A stretch of DNA of 33,505 bases from Deltaproteobacteria bacterium (GTDB taxonomy: Bacteria; Desulfobacterota; Dissulfuribacteria; Dissulfuribacterales; QOAL01): positions 1 to 33,505 of the forward strand of contig JALSNW010000032.1 of NCBI GenBank assembly GCA_026986785.1, in the 5' to 3' direction. The notes below the pieces were generated by a model that was not told the origin of the DNA, searched no databases, and saw only the letters and a program-made list of their open reading frames with translations. Position 1 is the stretch's first letter. Each line of letters opens with the position of its first letter. Position numbers and translations under genes: made by a program. This document shows positions 1 through 9,790 of this stretch, piece by piece.

Positions 1-206
1 ATGCGAGCTGGAGGGCACTTAGAGACATACTTCTGTGCTTCACGTACCAGATAACCAAGGAGCTTTGGCAACCTTTGTGAGCCCTTTGTGGCTTTGAGTG
101 CCTGAAGATCTCTTCTCGATGCATTTGCACTTTTGGGTGTAGACATGATGGGACGATTTGTCTGATAACCATCCCAGATTTTTATAGGAAAGTTTTCTTC
201 AGGCAT
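1..206 (-). CDS. possible partial hypothetical protein running off the left edge
   Basis: Reading the minus strand from about 287 down to 1 gives an open frame with no stop; an in-frame TAA lies just upstream, near 288-290. The first ATG in this frame is at 206. The peptide begins MPEENFPIKIWDGYQT and continues with a basic stretch (STPKSANASRRDLQALKATK). Codon choice (AGA, AAG, CTC) resembles the neighbours. There is no clear Shine-Dalgarno site before the ATG and I do not recognise the family. It could be the N-terminal part of a real gene divergent from the binding-protein operon, or chance. The stop lies outside the window. Confidence 0.35.
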   Translation of the reverse strand, partial: MPEENFPIKIWDGYQTNRPIMSTPKSANASRRDLQALKATKGSQRLPKLLGYLVREAQKYVSKCPPAR

Positions 207-314
207 GTGAGGGATATGAGCTGGGTCAAGATGTTGAAGATCCTCGTCCCCTTTGGTGGCTGTTTTCTGTACTCTCTGCCCTTATTATGAATGGTGTGAA
301 CGGGGGAATTTTTC

Positions 315-1427
315 ATGTTCTTCAAAAAAACCACATTGGCCTTTTGTGCCCTTTTGTGTTGTCTGCTATTGTATTCTTGTCACAGGCAGAGGCCAGCCCT
401 GAAGATAGGCATGGTAGTGAATCTAAGTGGGATTGGAGGGGCAGGAGGAGAGCATTGCCGAAACGGTGTACTCCTGGCAATAAAGGAGATAAATGAGGCA
501 GGTGGTATCCGGGGCAGACCTGTGGAGCTCTTGGTGAGAGATGACCAAGGCACTATCCAAGGGGCAATCAAGGCAGATATGGAACTTATTGCCCAGGGTG
601 TACCTGTGATCATCGGACACAATCGGTCGTCCACAACCCTTGCTGCCTATCCAATAATAACCTCCAGGGACATCCTCCTTATTACTGCCTGTTCGGCTAC
701 GACGAGACTTAGCGGTAAAGAAGACCTGTTTTTCAGGACTTGTGTGGATTGCGGTCTCTATGGCAGAAAGAGTTCCAAGTTGCTCGAGGGAAAAGGGGTG
801 GCAACTTTGGCACTGCTTATGGATATGGCCAATCCTGGTTTTGTCACCGATTATGCCTCTGCTGTCCAAAGGTATTTCAGTGGACAGGTCTATCAAGTCC
901 ATTTTAAATCGGGTTCTGGTGTAGACTGGGACGAGATAATCCATGATTTGCTTCTCCATGAGCCAGATGCGGTCATGCTTCTCACAGAGGCAACAATGAC
1001 GGGTATTGCCCTGCAGAAACTTAAGGCAGCAGGCTACAAGGGGTTGCGGCTTGCAAGTCTATGGGCGCAGATGCCTGAATTGCTTCAATATGCATCAGAA
1101 GCTGGGGAAGACCTGTCTATCATCACTTATATAAATCCTGAACTCAATTCATCCAGGTTCGAGATGTTTAAACAAAAGATGAGCTCAGCCTTTCATGAGG
1201 AGGCCAACGCCCGTTCTGCCGCCTTTTATGAGCTTATGATGATACTTGCCCACGCTTTGGACAAGGCAAAGGCCATGTCAGGACCAGGAATTGCAAGCGC
1301 CCTCATCTCAGAAAGGTATGAGGGATTGATGGGTATGTTATCTTTCGACAAGTATGGTGACGTGATAAGGCCTGTATATGAGGTGACCATAAAAAAAGGA
1401 AGGTTTGTGCTGGAACGGAAGATATAG
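315..1427 (+). CDS. branched-chain amino acid-type periplasmic binding lipoprotein (Peripla_BP_6)
   Basis: This is a 370-residue extracytoplasmic solute-binding protein of the LivJ/LivK (type I periplasmic binding) fold. A short basic N-terminus and hydrophobic stretch lead to the lipobox LLYSC, with the lipidated cysteine near residue 22, so the mature protein should be membrane anchored. The family signature follows: LKIGMVVNLSGIGG, NGVLLAIKEINEAGGIRG, then PVIIGHNRSSTTLAAYPI. The ATG at 315 has a GGGGGA ribosome site about 8 bases upstream. No permease or ATPase genes are present. The next gene, a hybrid sensor kinase, starts at the base after this stop codon, so the protein more likely acts as a ligand-sensing partner for that kinase than as a transporter subunit. 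The ligand is unknown. Confidence 0.88.
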   Translation: MFFKKTTLAFCALLCCLLLYSCHRQRPALKIGMVVNLSGIGGAGGEHCRNGVLLAIKEINEAGGIRGRPVELLVRDDQGTIQGAIKADMELIAQGVPVIIGHNRSSTTLAAYPIITSRDILLITACSATTRLSGKEDLFFRTCVDCGLYGRKSSKLLEGKGVATLALLMDMANPGFVTDYASAVQRYFSGQVYQVHFKSGSGVDWDEIIHDLLLHEPDAVMLLTEATMTGIALQKLKAAGYKGLRLASLWAQMPELLQYASEAGEDLSIITYINPELNSSRFEMFKQKMSSAFHEEANARSAAFYELMMILAHALDKAKAMSGPGIASALISERYEGLMGMLSFDKYGDVIRPVYEVTIKKGRFVLERKI

Positions 1428-4347
1428 TTGAACAACCATTCTCTAAACAGAAGGTTAACATCAGTACTTTTGTGGTTTGCCATACCTGCGGGGCTGGCTA
1501 TGTTGGTTTTTGCCGGGGTAATGGAATACAATTCCTTGATGGAATCTATTGCCAGGGCTGTCAGGGGCAGGTTGGGTGTGGCTGCAGACTTAGTCAGGAC
1601 GCGGATTCTGTGTGACTGCATAGTAAATGATATAAAAAAACGATGTGGATGCCCTTTTCAAAAAGGGGAAAAGGGTATATCTGAGGAAGGATGGAGGTCA
1701 TTATCCCAGGTGTATTCTTTGGTATGTACTCGATGATTCGGGTAAGGTTGTACTCATACCCCAAAAATATAATTCCTTCCTGGGGGTAGATTTCAGCAAG
1801 GTCTTTGCAAACGGATTCAAGGATAGTCCCCATCATTATCAATCTATCCTTACTGGCCGTTCAGTGGTAGGTATGCTCTATCCCATTGATGGCAATTTTT
1901 CCCTTGTGGTGGAAAGGGATTTGGTCGATATAATCCCTGCCATACGATATTTCACTACCAATAGGATCCTTCCCCAGGAAGAGATATTCGTATTGTCGGC
2001 AACAGGCAGGGCCATCTATCATCCAGATGAAAAGATCGTACGGACCAGGGAAAATCTCGCCTTTGAGATGGGAGACCAACAGGGGCCAGATAGGTATGGA
2101 TTCATTACATACAGTTCTGGGAACAAAAAATATCTATCCATGTCCAGGCCCTTTGCAGTACCAGCTCAGTGGCGCATCTACTATACCCTTCCCATGGATG
2201 TCATCCATAGGCATATGCAGATGCCTTTGCTGCTGCATCTTTCCATGCTGCTTGGGATATTTGGTATCATATTTCTTCTGTTGTGGTTTTCTCTTAATAG
2301 GTTCTTTTCTCGCCCTGTGAAGAAGTTGGTAGAGGCTGTAGAGAGGCGCCAGATCCATGAGGAAGCTCCCCTTGATGCCCAACTTGCCGGCGGTATAAAG
2401 GAATTGGATCATATCCTTCAGGCCATAAATACCAGGGATACAAGGGTGAGCAGGGCGGCTGAGCAACTGAAGGCCATTCTCAACAGTATGGATGCCAGGG
2501 TTTATGTGGGTGATATGGATAGTTACGAACTCCTCTTTGTAAACGACAGGATAAGGCAGGAGGTAGGAGATGTGGTGGGCCAGAGATGTTACCTGGCCCT
2601 GCACCCCGGGCAGGAGGCTCCATGTACATTCTGTACCAACAACGTGCTCGTAGACAGGCATGGACGCCCTAAAGGGGTCCATATCTGGGAATACGAAGAT
2701 AAAGCAAGTAAGAGGTGGTACGAGTGTAGGGACAGGGCCATTCCTTGGACAGACGGTCGACTCGTGCGTATAGAGATATCGACTGACATTACCTGGAGAA
2801 AGGAGATAGAAAAGGCCATCTTCACGGAGAAAGAACGGCTTGCCGTCACATTGGCTTCTATTGGAGACGGGGTGATCACTACAGATACCAAACAGAAAAT
2901 AGTGTTGATGAACCCGGTAGCCGAAGAGATCACAGGCTGGAGCCAGGATGAGGCAAGGGGCACGACCTTTTTCCAGGTGGTGCAATTGTTGGATCAGGGG
3001 AGGGGAAGGGCGGTGGATAGCCCTGTGAGAATAGCCATAGATACCGGGGAAATAATCAGTCTGGACAAGGAATGCATCCTGGTGAGAAAAGATGGCACGA
3101 GATGCAATGTTTCTGACAGTGCTGCCCCCATATTTGACAGAGATGGATCGATAATCGGTGCCGTTGTGGTCTTTAGGGATATCACCAAGGAGCTTCTAAC
3201 TCAGCAGGAGCTCTTGAAGATGAAAAAGCTTGAGACAGTAGGGGTGCTGGCTGGAGGTATCGCTCATGATTTCAATAACATAATATCGGCCATAATGGGG
3301 AATATAGAGCTTGCACAATATCCCATGGAGCCGTCCAGTGAATCTTACCGGCAGCTTGACAATGCAATAAAGGCCTGCCATAGGGCCCATGAGATTGCCC
3401 TTCAGCTACTGACCTTTTCCAAAGGGGGACGCCCGATAAAGAAATGTACGCCTATCCCTCGCCTTATAAAGGAGTCTGCCGATTTTGTTCTGCACGGCAG
3501 CAAGGTGATCTGTTCCTATTTGTTCCAGGAGAATCTTTGGATGGTGCATGTAGATCAGGGCCAGATAGGGCAGGTTGTTCAAAATTTGGTATTGAACAGC
3601 ATACATGCCATGCCCAATGGGGGAGAGCTGAACATCTCGTGTTCCAATTGTAGAGAACCATCTGTCTTGGAAAAATTCAACCTTCCACCAGGCAAGTTCG
3701 TCAGAGTGGACATATCGGATACAGGCAGCGGGATCCCTGACGAAATCATAGACAAGATATTCGAGCCCTATTTTTCTACCAAGCATACTGGAAGCGGTCT
3801 TGGACTTGCCATTGTCCACTCTATAGTGTCGAAACACGGAGGGGCGGTTGGGGTTAGCTCCACAGGGGATGAAGGTACGACATTTTCCATCTTTCTGCCT
3901 GTATGTGAAAAGAACCCTCACTCTGCATCAGATATTGTCCACGAGGAGAAGAAAAGGTTGTCACATGGCTCCTTAGTCCTTGTGATGGATGATGATCAGA
4001 TGGTCAGAGGGCTTGCGATTCAGATCTTGAAAGTATTGGGACACGAAGCCATTGAGGCAAAAGATGGTAGACAGGCCATAGAGATTTACAGGCAAAGGCT
4101 TGAGGCAGGGAAGAGAGTGGATCTGTTGATAATGGATCTAACCATACCTGGTGGTATGGGTGGGGTAGAGGCAATAAATGAATTGTTGAGGATAGACTCC
4201 AAGGTCAAGGCAGTCGTGGCAAGCGGCTATTCAAACGATCCGGTCATGTCGGATTTTGAGAGATATGGTTTCAAGGCAGCCTTGTTGAAGCCTTATTCAA
4301 TCAAGGAACTGGGGGACATAATCAACTTTGTAAAGAGGCAGGCATGA
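1428..4347 (+). CDS. membrane hybrid sensor histidine kinase, frameshifted near the N-terminus
   Basis: As read, the gene is split. A TTG-started frame (1428-1736) encodes one transmembrane helix and the start of a sensor domain, then stops. The rest (about 1645-4347) is in the +1 frame. Removing one A from the A7 run at 1634-1640 joins both into about 972 residues. The order is TM1 (about 12-33), an extracytoplasmic Cache-like sensor, TM2 (about 264-288), a HAMP-like linker, two PAS domains, HisKA with GGIAHDFNN (His near nt 3265), HATPase_c with DTGSGIPDEI and GSGLGLAIVHS, and a C-terminal receiver with phosphoacceptor in LLIMDLTIPGG. The GTG at 1645 has no ribosome site, so independent initiation is unlikely. 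TTG directly follows the TAG of the binding-protein gene, suggesting coupled expression and joint sensing. Function depends on whether the shift is real. Confidence 0.82.
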
Positions 4348-4383
4348 AATGGATGAGCGTTTGCCATATATCAATCTTGACCA

Positions 4384-4398
4384 CTATCCAGAGGATAG
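4384..4398. terminator. small hairpin in the convergent gap (weak terminator candidate)
   Basis: The 68-bp gap between two convergent genes holds a 6-bp stem CTATCC/GGATAG with a 3-base loop. There is no T tract on either side, so rho-independent termination is doubtful. It is the only symmetrical element in the gap. Confidence 0.25.
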
Positions 4399-4415
4399 GA
4401 TGATAGCTTGACGCT

Positions 4416-5690
4416 TCAAAAAGCAGCAAGCCTTTTCAACTCATGAAACCTTTGCATGTCATAGCCTGAATATAGGCGGAAATAGAGGGTATTGTTGGTC
4501 ATCAAGGGATCCATCCGTGTTGAGACAATCCCCTTTTTTTCAAGGCGTTTCCACTCCACAGTACCAGGGATGGGGGAAAATTCTGCAAGATAGGGTCTGA
4601 CACCAAGGCCTTTTACATATTTGATGCCTTCTTCTATCTCATCGAGGTTCTGATCAGGCAGCCCCACAAGGAGATATACCCCGATCGCCTTTGCGGGCAT
4701 GCCTGCACTAAGGAGGTTCTTTACCGCCTCTTCAAGGTCTCTACTGGTGACTTTTCCCCCAGTTTCTTCTTGGCGAACAGGGTTTGTCGTTTCGAGGCTT
4801 AGGCGTATACTCTGGAAATTGGCCCTTACCAATAGTCTGGCAACATCTTTATTGATGAGCCTTGCATGGAGGCCGTTGGGTGTGTGAAAGGCTATTCTGA
4901 TATCTTTGTGAAGTAATCCCTTCAAGATGGGGCCAAGCCTGCTTTTGAAATCCACGAGGAGGGCGTCATCGTAAAAGGCAATCTGCCTTATACCCCTTGC
5001 ATAGAGGAACGAGATCTCTGAGATCACCTCCTGAGGCGATCGAGGCAAAAATGCCCCGGATACTATCCTGGAGGCACAGTAAGAACATGAAAAAGGACAG
5101 CCAGTGGCTGTCCTTACAGCCCAATAGCCTGTCTGGTCAAAGAGCCCGGGAAGGAGATACCATGGCCTTTCTCTTCGTTTTGGGGCTGGATCCAGCCCCA
5201 AAAAGTTGGCCAATGTCTTGGCACAACCATCAATGGGACCAGTGCAAAGAAAATCTGGCTGGCAGGCCTGTTTGGCGTGTTCTGGCCATAGGGTGGCATA
5301 GATACCGCCAAGGATTATGGGCGCCTCAGGTGAAACCTTTTTTATTTCCTCTATGGCAAGCTGTATCCCAGGATACCAATAGGACATGACGGATGTGAGA
5401 AAAACCGCGTCGAATTCTCCCATCTCTTTAATTCTCTGTCGGAATTCTTCGCGGCATATGCCATATCTGGCATAACTCCTTCGGAATCTGAAGGGCAAAT
5501 CTCCAGGGAATTCTATCTCTTGTCTCCTGAACTTACCCGGTGCCCTGAATGGAGAAAGACAGTCTATCAGATGGAACCGTGCACCCCTTGCATCAAGCCA
5601 TTGGGCCAGTCGGTAAAGTCCCAGGGGGCGAACCCAAAAATTATAGGCGGCAAAATCGGTTATCCACGGATTTACCAAGAGGCATTTCAC
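4416..5690 (-). CDS. radical SAM protein with B12-binding-type N-terminal domain
   Basis: This 424-residue protein of the COG1032 type has an N-terminal Rossmann-like region (MKCLLVNPW, then DAVFLTSVMSYWYPG and PIILGGIYATLWPEH) matching cobalamin-binding-like domains, but without the DxHxxG cobalamin-ligating motif. The radical SAM core follows, with the 4Fe-4S motif CxxxCxxC in TGCPFSCSYCASR. Later segments RLSLETTNPVRQ and GVYLLVGLPDQ are typical of the TIM barrel. The start is GTG at 5690, and its first four bases overlap the stop of the GGDEF gene (GTGA), so translation is probably coupled. It is the last gene of a tight minus-strand series. The substrate cannot be told from sequence; members of this class act in tRNA, lipid, pigment or peptide modification. 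Confidence 0.87.
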   Translation of the reverse strand: MKCLLVNPWITDFAAYNFWVRPLGLYRLAQWLDARGARFHLIDCLSPFRAPGKFRRQEIEFPGDLPFRFRRSYARYGICREEFRQRIKEMGEFDAVFLTSVMSYWYPGIQLAIEEIKKVSPEAPIILGGIYATLWPEHAKQACQPDFLCTGPIDGCAKTLANFLGLDPAPKRRERPWYLLPGLFDQTGYWAVRTATGCPFSCSYCASRIVSGAFLPRSPQEVISEISFLYARGIRQIAFYDDALLVDFKSRLGPILKGLLHKDIRIAFHTPNGLHARLINKDVARLLVRANFQSIRLSLETTNPVRQEETGGKVTSRDLEEAVKNLLSAGMPAKAIGVYLLVGLPDQNLDEIEEGIKYVKGLGVRPYLAEFSPIPGTVEWKRLEKKGIVSTRMDPLMTNNTLYFRLYSGYDMQRFHELKRLAAF

Positions 5691-6634
5691 TGATGTATCT
5701 TCTGTGCCCCAGGGGCACGCTGGTCTATGAGAAAATTGTTGCCCTCCATGGCCTTCACCTTTTTCTTTAGGGCTGCTGCAGTGGAGGCAACCTCACCGTA
5801 ATGACTATAACGTCCTGGTTCACAAGGTACCACTGCTATGGAGAGGCTGGTTAGAGGGAATGTTTTGGTATTGCCCTGGCGGTCTTTTGAGACAAAATGG
5901 CCTGCCTCGATATCGGCTTCATCCAAGAAGAGTGGTATTAGGGCAGAAAAATTTGTCAGTATCTCTTTGCAGATGGTCTCTATCTTCTCAAGGGGTACCA
6001 TGAATACAAAATCGTCTCCGCCTATGTGTCCTACAAAACCTTCATGGCCAGCATAGTCCTGTATGACATTGACGAGTATTCGAGAGACCATTCGAATCAC
6101 CTCATCACCCCTTGAGAAACCATACTTGTCATTATAGGGTTTGAAGTTGTCTATATCCACGTATGCTACTGCCCTGGCTTCTCTTTTCTCCAGCATGGTT
6201 TGGATGCTTTTCAATATAGACGAATTGCCTGGGAGTTTGGTAAGGGGGTTGTTGTCTGCAACCCTTCGTGACCTGGCAAGGGCAAGATCTATCCGTGTTA
6301 TGATCTCCTCGATGGAGGCATGTTCCGAGATCAGATCGTCCACAGGGTAATGGCCCCAGTCAAGTCCCACGGATAGATCCCTTTCGGACACCAGTAGTAT
6401 TATGGGCAAAAGTGCCAGTTGAAGATTGTTTTTGAGGGCCAGGATAACCTCCTTGTCCATGTGTCTATGGAGGCCTTTTTGGATAATGAGAAGATCCGGT
6501 GGGTCGGCGAGTATCCCCTCAAGGGATCTAGCCAGATCTGGATTGGCTACGATGGTGTGGCCTTTTGCCTCAAGGCAAAGTTTTTCATCTGCCCTCTTGA
6601 AATGATCAGGTGTGACCAGAGCTATTCGAGCCAT
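5687..6634 (-). CDS. GGDEF diguanylate cyclase with degenerate receiver domain
   Basis: The 315-residue protein has an N-terminal receiver-like fold (about 1-125) and a C-terminal GGDEF domain (about 135-300). The active-site motif is GGDDF, with the upstream metal/substrate segment VDIDNFKPYND, so cyclic-di-GMP synthesis is plausible. The receiver's usual phosphoacceptor position (LLIIQKGL) has Gln instead of Asp, so phosphorylation is unlikely. The RxxD inhibitory site expected just before GGDEF is not seen (HEGF instead). Start ATG at 6634 is preceded by AGGA, and the gene begins 8 bp after the HDOD gene. With that gene and the small gene at 7512 it forms a likely nucleotide-signalling group. 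Confidence 0.87.
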   Translation of the reverse strand: MARIALVTPDHFKRADEKLCLEAKGHTIVANPDLARSLEGILADPPDLLIIQKGLHRHMDKEVILALKNNLQLALLPIILLVSERDLSVGLDWGHYPVDDLISEHASIEEIITRIDLALARSRRVADNNPLTKLPGNSSILKSIQTMLEKREARAVAYVDIDNFKPYNDKYGFSRGDEVIRMVSRILVNVIQDYAGHEGFVGHIGGDDFVFMVPLEKIETICKEILTNFSALIPLFLDEADIEAGHFVSKDRQGNTKTFPLTSLSIAVVPCEPGRYSHYGEVASTAAALKKKVKAMEGNNFLIDQRAPGAQKIHQ

Positions 6635-6642
6635 TTTGTTTC

Positions 6643-7500
6643 CTAAGACTCTGTCCCTTCGTCTTTATGGATGTCCAGGGTGAAATCCTGCAGCTCTGCC
6701 AGTTTTTCATCCACTTCTTCAAGGATATGTGTCATGTCTTTCTTGCCAAACTTGATCCTATTCCAGGCATTGTGATCCAGGGGGGGGACCCACTTGTCGC
6801 CACCAAAGCCAAAGCCTAATGCCCTTATTAATATATCGGAAAAATGGATGATGGCAGAAATCTCCTTGTAATCTGGGGAAGCCTCGGGATTGTGATGATA
6901 TTCTATGGGATATACCAATCGTTCTGGTAGGTTCCATTGCCTTGCAAGTATGCCCCCGATCTCTCCATGGCCTATCCCCAGGGCCTCTTTTTCCACTTCA
7001 CGCATATATCTGTCCTGCTCACGGGCAGTCTCTACCACCTGTTCGTATTCTTCAGGCAATTCTGCCCTTAGTACTATCTTGCCAAGGTCGTGGATCAGTC
7101 CGGCAGTGGATACCTCTTCGGGGTTTTTGATGCCCAATTTTTTGGCCACGATGCCTGCTGCAGTAGCACAACCAAGGGAGTGCTCGAAAAGGCCTATGTC
7201 AGAGGATTGCATGACCTCGAATATGGACGATGTTACTATGAGTGTCTTTATGACATTGAAGCCAAGTAGAACTATGGCATTGGATACGGTGCTGATGCGT
7301 TGTGGAAAACCAAAAAAGGAAGAGTTCACCATCTTCAGGAGCTTACTGGTAAGCACCTGATCTTTTTCTATTATTCTACCTAATTTGACTGCAGTGACGT
7401 CTTCGTCAGAGACCATCTGGTTGAGCTTGGAAACAATGGGAGGCAATGTCGGAAGGGATTGAACATCTTTTAGACGTTGGCGGATTTCCTCCTTGTTCAT
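6643..7500 (-). CDS. HDOD domain signalling protein
   Basis: This 285-residue HDOD protein starts with the diagnostic LPTLPPIVSKLNQMVSDED segment and has KLLKMVNSSFFGFPQRIST and AIVLLGFNVIKTLI. Unlike many HDOD proteins it keeps metal-type HD residues (HSLGCATA, LIHDLGKI, GHGEIGG, EYHHNPE), so catalysis cannot be excluded, but no GYP motif is present. HDOD proteins usually act as output or scaffold modules in signalling, motility or stress pathways. The ATG at 7500 has an AGGAG ribosome site. The gene lies between the small N-domain protein and the GGDEF protein, in the same direction with very short gaps, which points to a shared operon. Confidence 0.9.
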   Translation of the reverse strand: MNKEEIRQRLKDVQSLPTLPPIVSKLNQMVSDEDVTAVKLGRIIEKDQVLTSKLLKMVNSSFFGFPQRISTVSNAIVLLGFNVIKTLIVTSSIFEVMQSSDIGLFEHSLGCATAAGIVAKKLGIKNPEEVSTAGLIHDLGKIVLRAELPEEYEQVVETAREQDRYMREVEKEALGIGHGEIGGILARQWNLPERLVYPIEYHHNPEASPDYKEISAIIHFSDILIRALGFGFGGDKWVPPLDHNAWNRIKFGKKDMTHILEEVDEKLAELQDFTLDIHKDEGTES

Positions 7501-7511
7501 GAAAAGGCTCC

Positions 7512-7859
7512 TTATCTGGTTTTGGTCTTTTTCAGTTTTTGGAGAAAGTCCTCACCCTTTTCCTGGACCACCCAGAATTCCGCAATCAGGGTCTTTAGTG
7601 CCCGCAGTACAGGGTCGTTTTTCACCTTTACAAATCTGTGATCAAGTTCCTTGAGTTTTTCTGTAAGGCCCTTTTCACCTGGAAGTTGAACTGGGTGGCC
7701 CTCCACGGTTACAGTCAGGACCTCTTGTTTGATCAGCCTTGCTATGACCTCTTGGCTGAGTTCAGTGCCTGCTCCGCAGAGTACCTGTCCCTCTGGAGTG
7801 ATTGCTTCCTTGGCCAGGATCATGCCTGGCTTTGCGAGTTTTATAGGAATTCTCTGCAA
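7512..7859 (-). CDS. small protein resembling the N-terminal segment of HD-GYP/HDOD signalling proteins
   Basis: This 115-residue protein has the pattern KLAKPGMILAKEAITPEGQ, then LCGAGTELSQEVIARLIKQ, followed by a charged helical tail. The pattern (KPGM-LA-D-G-LL-GT-LT--I--L) is the short beta-rich segment commonly found before HD-type domains in cyclic-di-GMP proteins; here it stands alone. The start is TTG at 7859, with AAGGAG 11 bases upstream that overlaps the end of gatA. It is followed after 11 bp by the HDOD gene. It may work with the HDOD protein as a split two-piece version, but that is inference. Confidence 0.65.
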   Translation of the reverse strand: MQRIPIKLAKPGMILAKEAITPEGQVLCGAGTELSQEVIARLIKQEVLTVTVEGHPVQLPGEKGLTEKLKELDHRFVKVKNDPVLRALKTLIAEFWVVQEKGEDFLQKLKKTKTR

Positions 7860-7878
7860 ACCGTGTATTACTCCTTTA

Positions 7879-9339
7879 TCAGGGTTCCGGCCATTCTCCT
7901 TGCAAGTTGAGGGCCGATTCCAGATTATAAGCCGTTTTTATGAGTTTTTCTTCTTGCAAGTGGCTTGCCATGAGTTGAATGCCAATTGGAAGACCCTTGG
8001 AATCGAACCCACAGGGGACAGACATGCCTGGGATACCTGCAAGATTTACCGGTATAGTAAAGATGTCCGAAAGATACATCTGTATGGGGTCATTCACCTT
8101 TTCCCCAAGCTTGAATGCAGTAGTAGGGGCTACAGGGGCAGCAATGCAGTCGCATTTTTCAAAGGCATTTTTGAAGTCCTGGATGATCAATGTCCGTACC
8201 TGTGATGCCTTTTTGTAAAATGCGTCATAATATCCGGCAGAAAGACAATAGGTACCAAGCATTATCCTGCGTTTCACCTCTGGGCCGAACCCCTCGGCCC
8301 TGGTCTTTTTATACATCTCCATGAGGTTGGAATACTCCTTGGCCCTGTAACCATATTTTACACCGTCGTAGCGGGATAGATTGGAAGATGCCTCTGCTGT
8401 AGCAATGATGTAGTAGGTGGCAACGGCATATTCTGTATGGGGTAGGCGGATATTTACGATTTTCGCCCCCTGGGAGGACAGGGCATCTATTGCCACTTTG
8501 ATGGCAGTTTCCACCTCTGGCTCCAGACCCTTTACAAAATATTCCTCCGGAATCCCTATGGTGAATCCATTGAGACCAGGTGTACACGCCTCAGAATAGG
8601 GTGGTACTGGAACCGAAAGGCAGGTGGAATCTCTGGGATCGTGGCCTGAGATGGCCTCGAGCAAAAGGGCACAGTCGCGCACACTGCGTGTAAGAGGGCC
8701 TATCTGGTCCAAGGATGAGGCAAAGGCCACGAGACCAAATCTGGACACTCGTCCATAGGTGGGCTTCATGCCAACTACCCCACAGTGAGAGGCAGGTTGG
8801 CGTATGGAGCCCCCAGTATCTGATCCCAGAGAACCAGCGCAGAGGCGTGCGCCAACAGCGGCGGCACTACCTCCACTCGAACCACCAGGGATCCTCTCAA
8901 GGTCCCAGGGATTCTTGGTGCGGAAAAAGGCGGAGTTTTCGGTGGAGGAACCCATGGCGAATTCGTCCATGTTCAGCTTTCCTAACATGACCGCGTCTTG
9001 GGCATGCAGCCTTTCCATTACATCGGCATTGAAGGGTGGTCTGAAGTCCTTGAGCATCTTTGATCCACAGGTTGTTTTGATCCCCTTGGTGCAAATGACA
9101 TCTTTTATGCCAAGAGGAATGCCTGTCAGAGATTTTGCTTCTCCTTTGGCTATTGTCTCATCGGCCTGTTGGGCCTGGGACAATGCCTCTTCTGCAGTCA
9201 CGCTAATATATGCACAAACCCGCTTGTCTGTTGATTCGATGCGTTCCAGATAGGCCTGGGTTGCCTCTACCGAAGAAAGCTCTTTCATATCGAGGAGCTG
9301 TCTCAATTCTGATATGGTCAAATCTACCGGATTTTTCAT
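7879..9339 (-). CDS. gatA: aspartyl/glutamyl-tRNA amidotransferase subunit A
   Basis: GatA is the amidase subunit that releases ammonia from glutamine for conversion of Glu-tRNA(Gln) and/or Asp-tRNA(Asn). The 486-residue length is normal. The amidase signature is intact: catalytic Lys in GIPLGIKDV, then the Gly/Ser-rich [15 protein letters not shown] and the catalytic Ser in [13 protein letters not shown]. Further family segments are [24 protein letters not shown] and [11 protein letters not shown]. The gene starts at ATG 9339, 55 bp after gatC. No gatB is in the window, so it must lie elsewhere, as is common. Confidence 0.97.
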   Translation of the reverse strand: MKNPVDLTISELRQLLDMKELSSVEATQAYLERIESTDKRVCAYISVTAEEALSQAQQADETIAKGEAKSLTGIPLGIKDVICTKGIKTTCGSKMLKDFRPPFNADVMERLHAQDAVMLGKLNMDEFAMGSSTENSAFFRTKNPWDLERIPGGSSGGSAAAVGARLCAGSLGSDTGGSIRQPASHCGVVGMKPTYGRVSRFGLVAFASSLDQIGPLTRSVRDCALLLEAISGHDPRDSTCLSVPVPPYSEACTPGLNGFTIGIPEEYFVKGLEPEVETAIKVAIDALSSQGAKIVNIRLPHTEYAVATYYIIATAEASSNLSRYDGVKYGYRAKEYSNLMEMYKKTRAEGFGPEVKRRIMLGTYCLSAGYYDAFYKKASQVRTLIIQDFKNAFEKCDCIAAPVAPTTAFKLGEKVNDPIQMYLSDIFTIPVNLAGIPGMSVPCGFDSKGLPIGIQLMASHLQEEKLIKTAYNLESALNLQGEWPEP

Positions 9340-9394
9340 TTGTCTAAACCTAATTCTCTGGGCTTTGTAAGAATAGTGAAGGGACGAATTATGG

Positions 9395-9682
9395 CTATAT
9401 TATCCTCGGTACCACAAAGGCGCCATTTTCAGCCATTGGTGCATTGGCCGTGGCCTCTTCAACTGGCAGAGATGGTTTGATCTCGTCTTTCCTGAATACG
9501 TTTAGGACCTCTATTGCCCTAGTAGTGGGCTCTATGTCAGACGTGTCAAGGGCGTCGAGCTTGTCCACGAATTCAAGGATATCATTGAGCTGCCTTGTAA
9601 ACTCATCTATCTCCTGGCTGTCAAAGGTTAGACGGGCCAGGTGGGCTACATGTTCTACCTCAGATACAGTTATCTTGGCCAT
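9395..9682 (-). CDS. gatC: aspartyl/glutamyl-tRNA amidotransferase subunit C
   Basis: GatC is the small subunit that stabilises GatA and bridges it to GatB. The 95-residue protein shows the family pattern [43 protein letters not shown] and a C-terminal [10 protein letters not shown]. The ATG at 9682 is preceded by GGAG. It is the first gene of the gatC-gatA series and follows the intrinsic terminator of the helicase gene, so a promoter is expected within 9690-9745. Confidence 0.96.
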   Translation of the reverse strand: MAKITVSEVEHVAHLARLTFDSQEIDEFTRQLNDILEFVDKLDALDTSDIEPTTRAIEVLNVFRKDEIKPSLPVEEATANAPMAENGAFVVPRII

Positions 9683-9746
9683 GTTATTTTCTCCACTGGT
9701 TATTCGTAGTTGGGGAGGTATTTTACCACTATGGTATTCCTTATAT

Positions 9747-9779
9747 AAAAAAACTTTTCCAATATCAAAAGGGGGAAAA
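9747..9779 (-). terminator. rho-independent terminator after the helicase gene
   Basis: On the minus strand, the end of the helicase gene is followed by a stem TTTTCC/GGAAAA (or the alternative CTTTT/AAAAG with a shorter loop) and then a run of seven T (plus-strand A7 at 9747-9753). It separates the fatty-acid/helicase genes from gatCA. Confidence 0.6.
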
Positions 9780-9790
9780 TCGAGAAATGT

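Noticed and set aside
2134-2985. 283-codon antisense frame within the sensor kinase
   Set aside because: It is antisense to conserved PAS coding sequence, and its Pro/His/Cys-rich composition is typical of shadow frames.
1645-4347. An independent gene starting at GTG 1645
   Set aside because: There is no ribosome site, and the preceding frame supplies the missing first transmembrane helix and sensor start, so a frameshift within one gene is the better reading.
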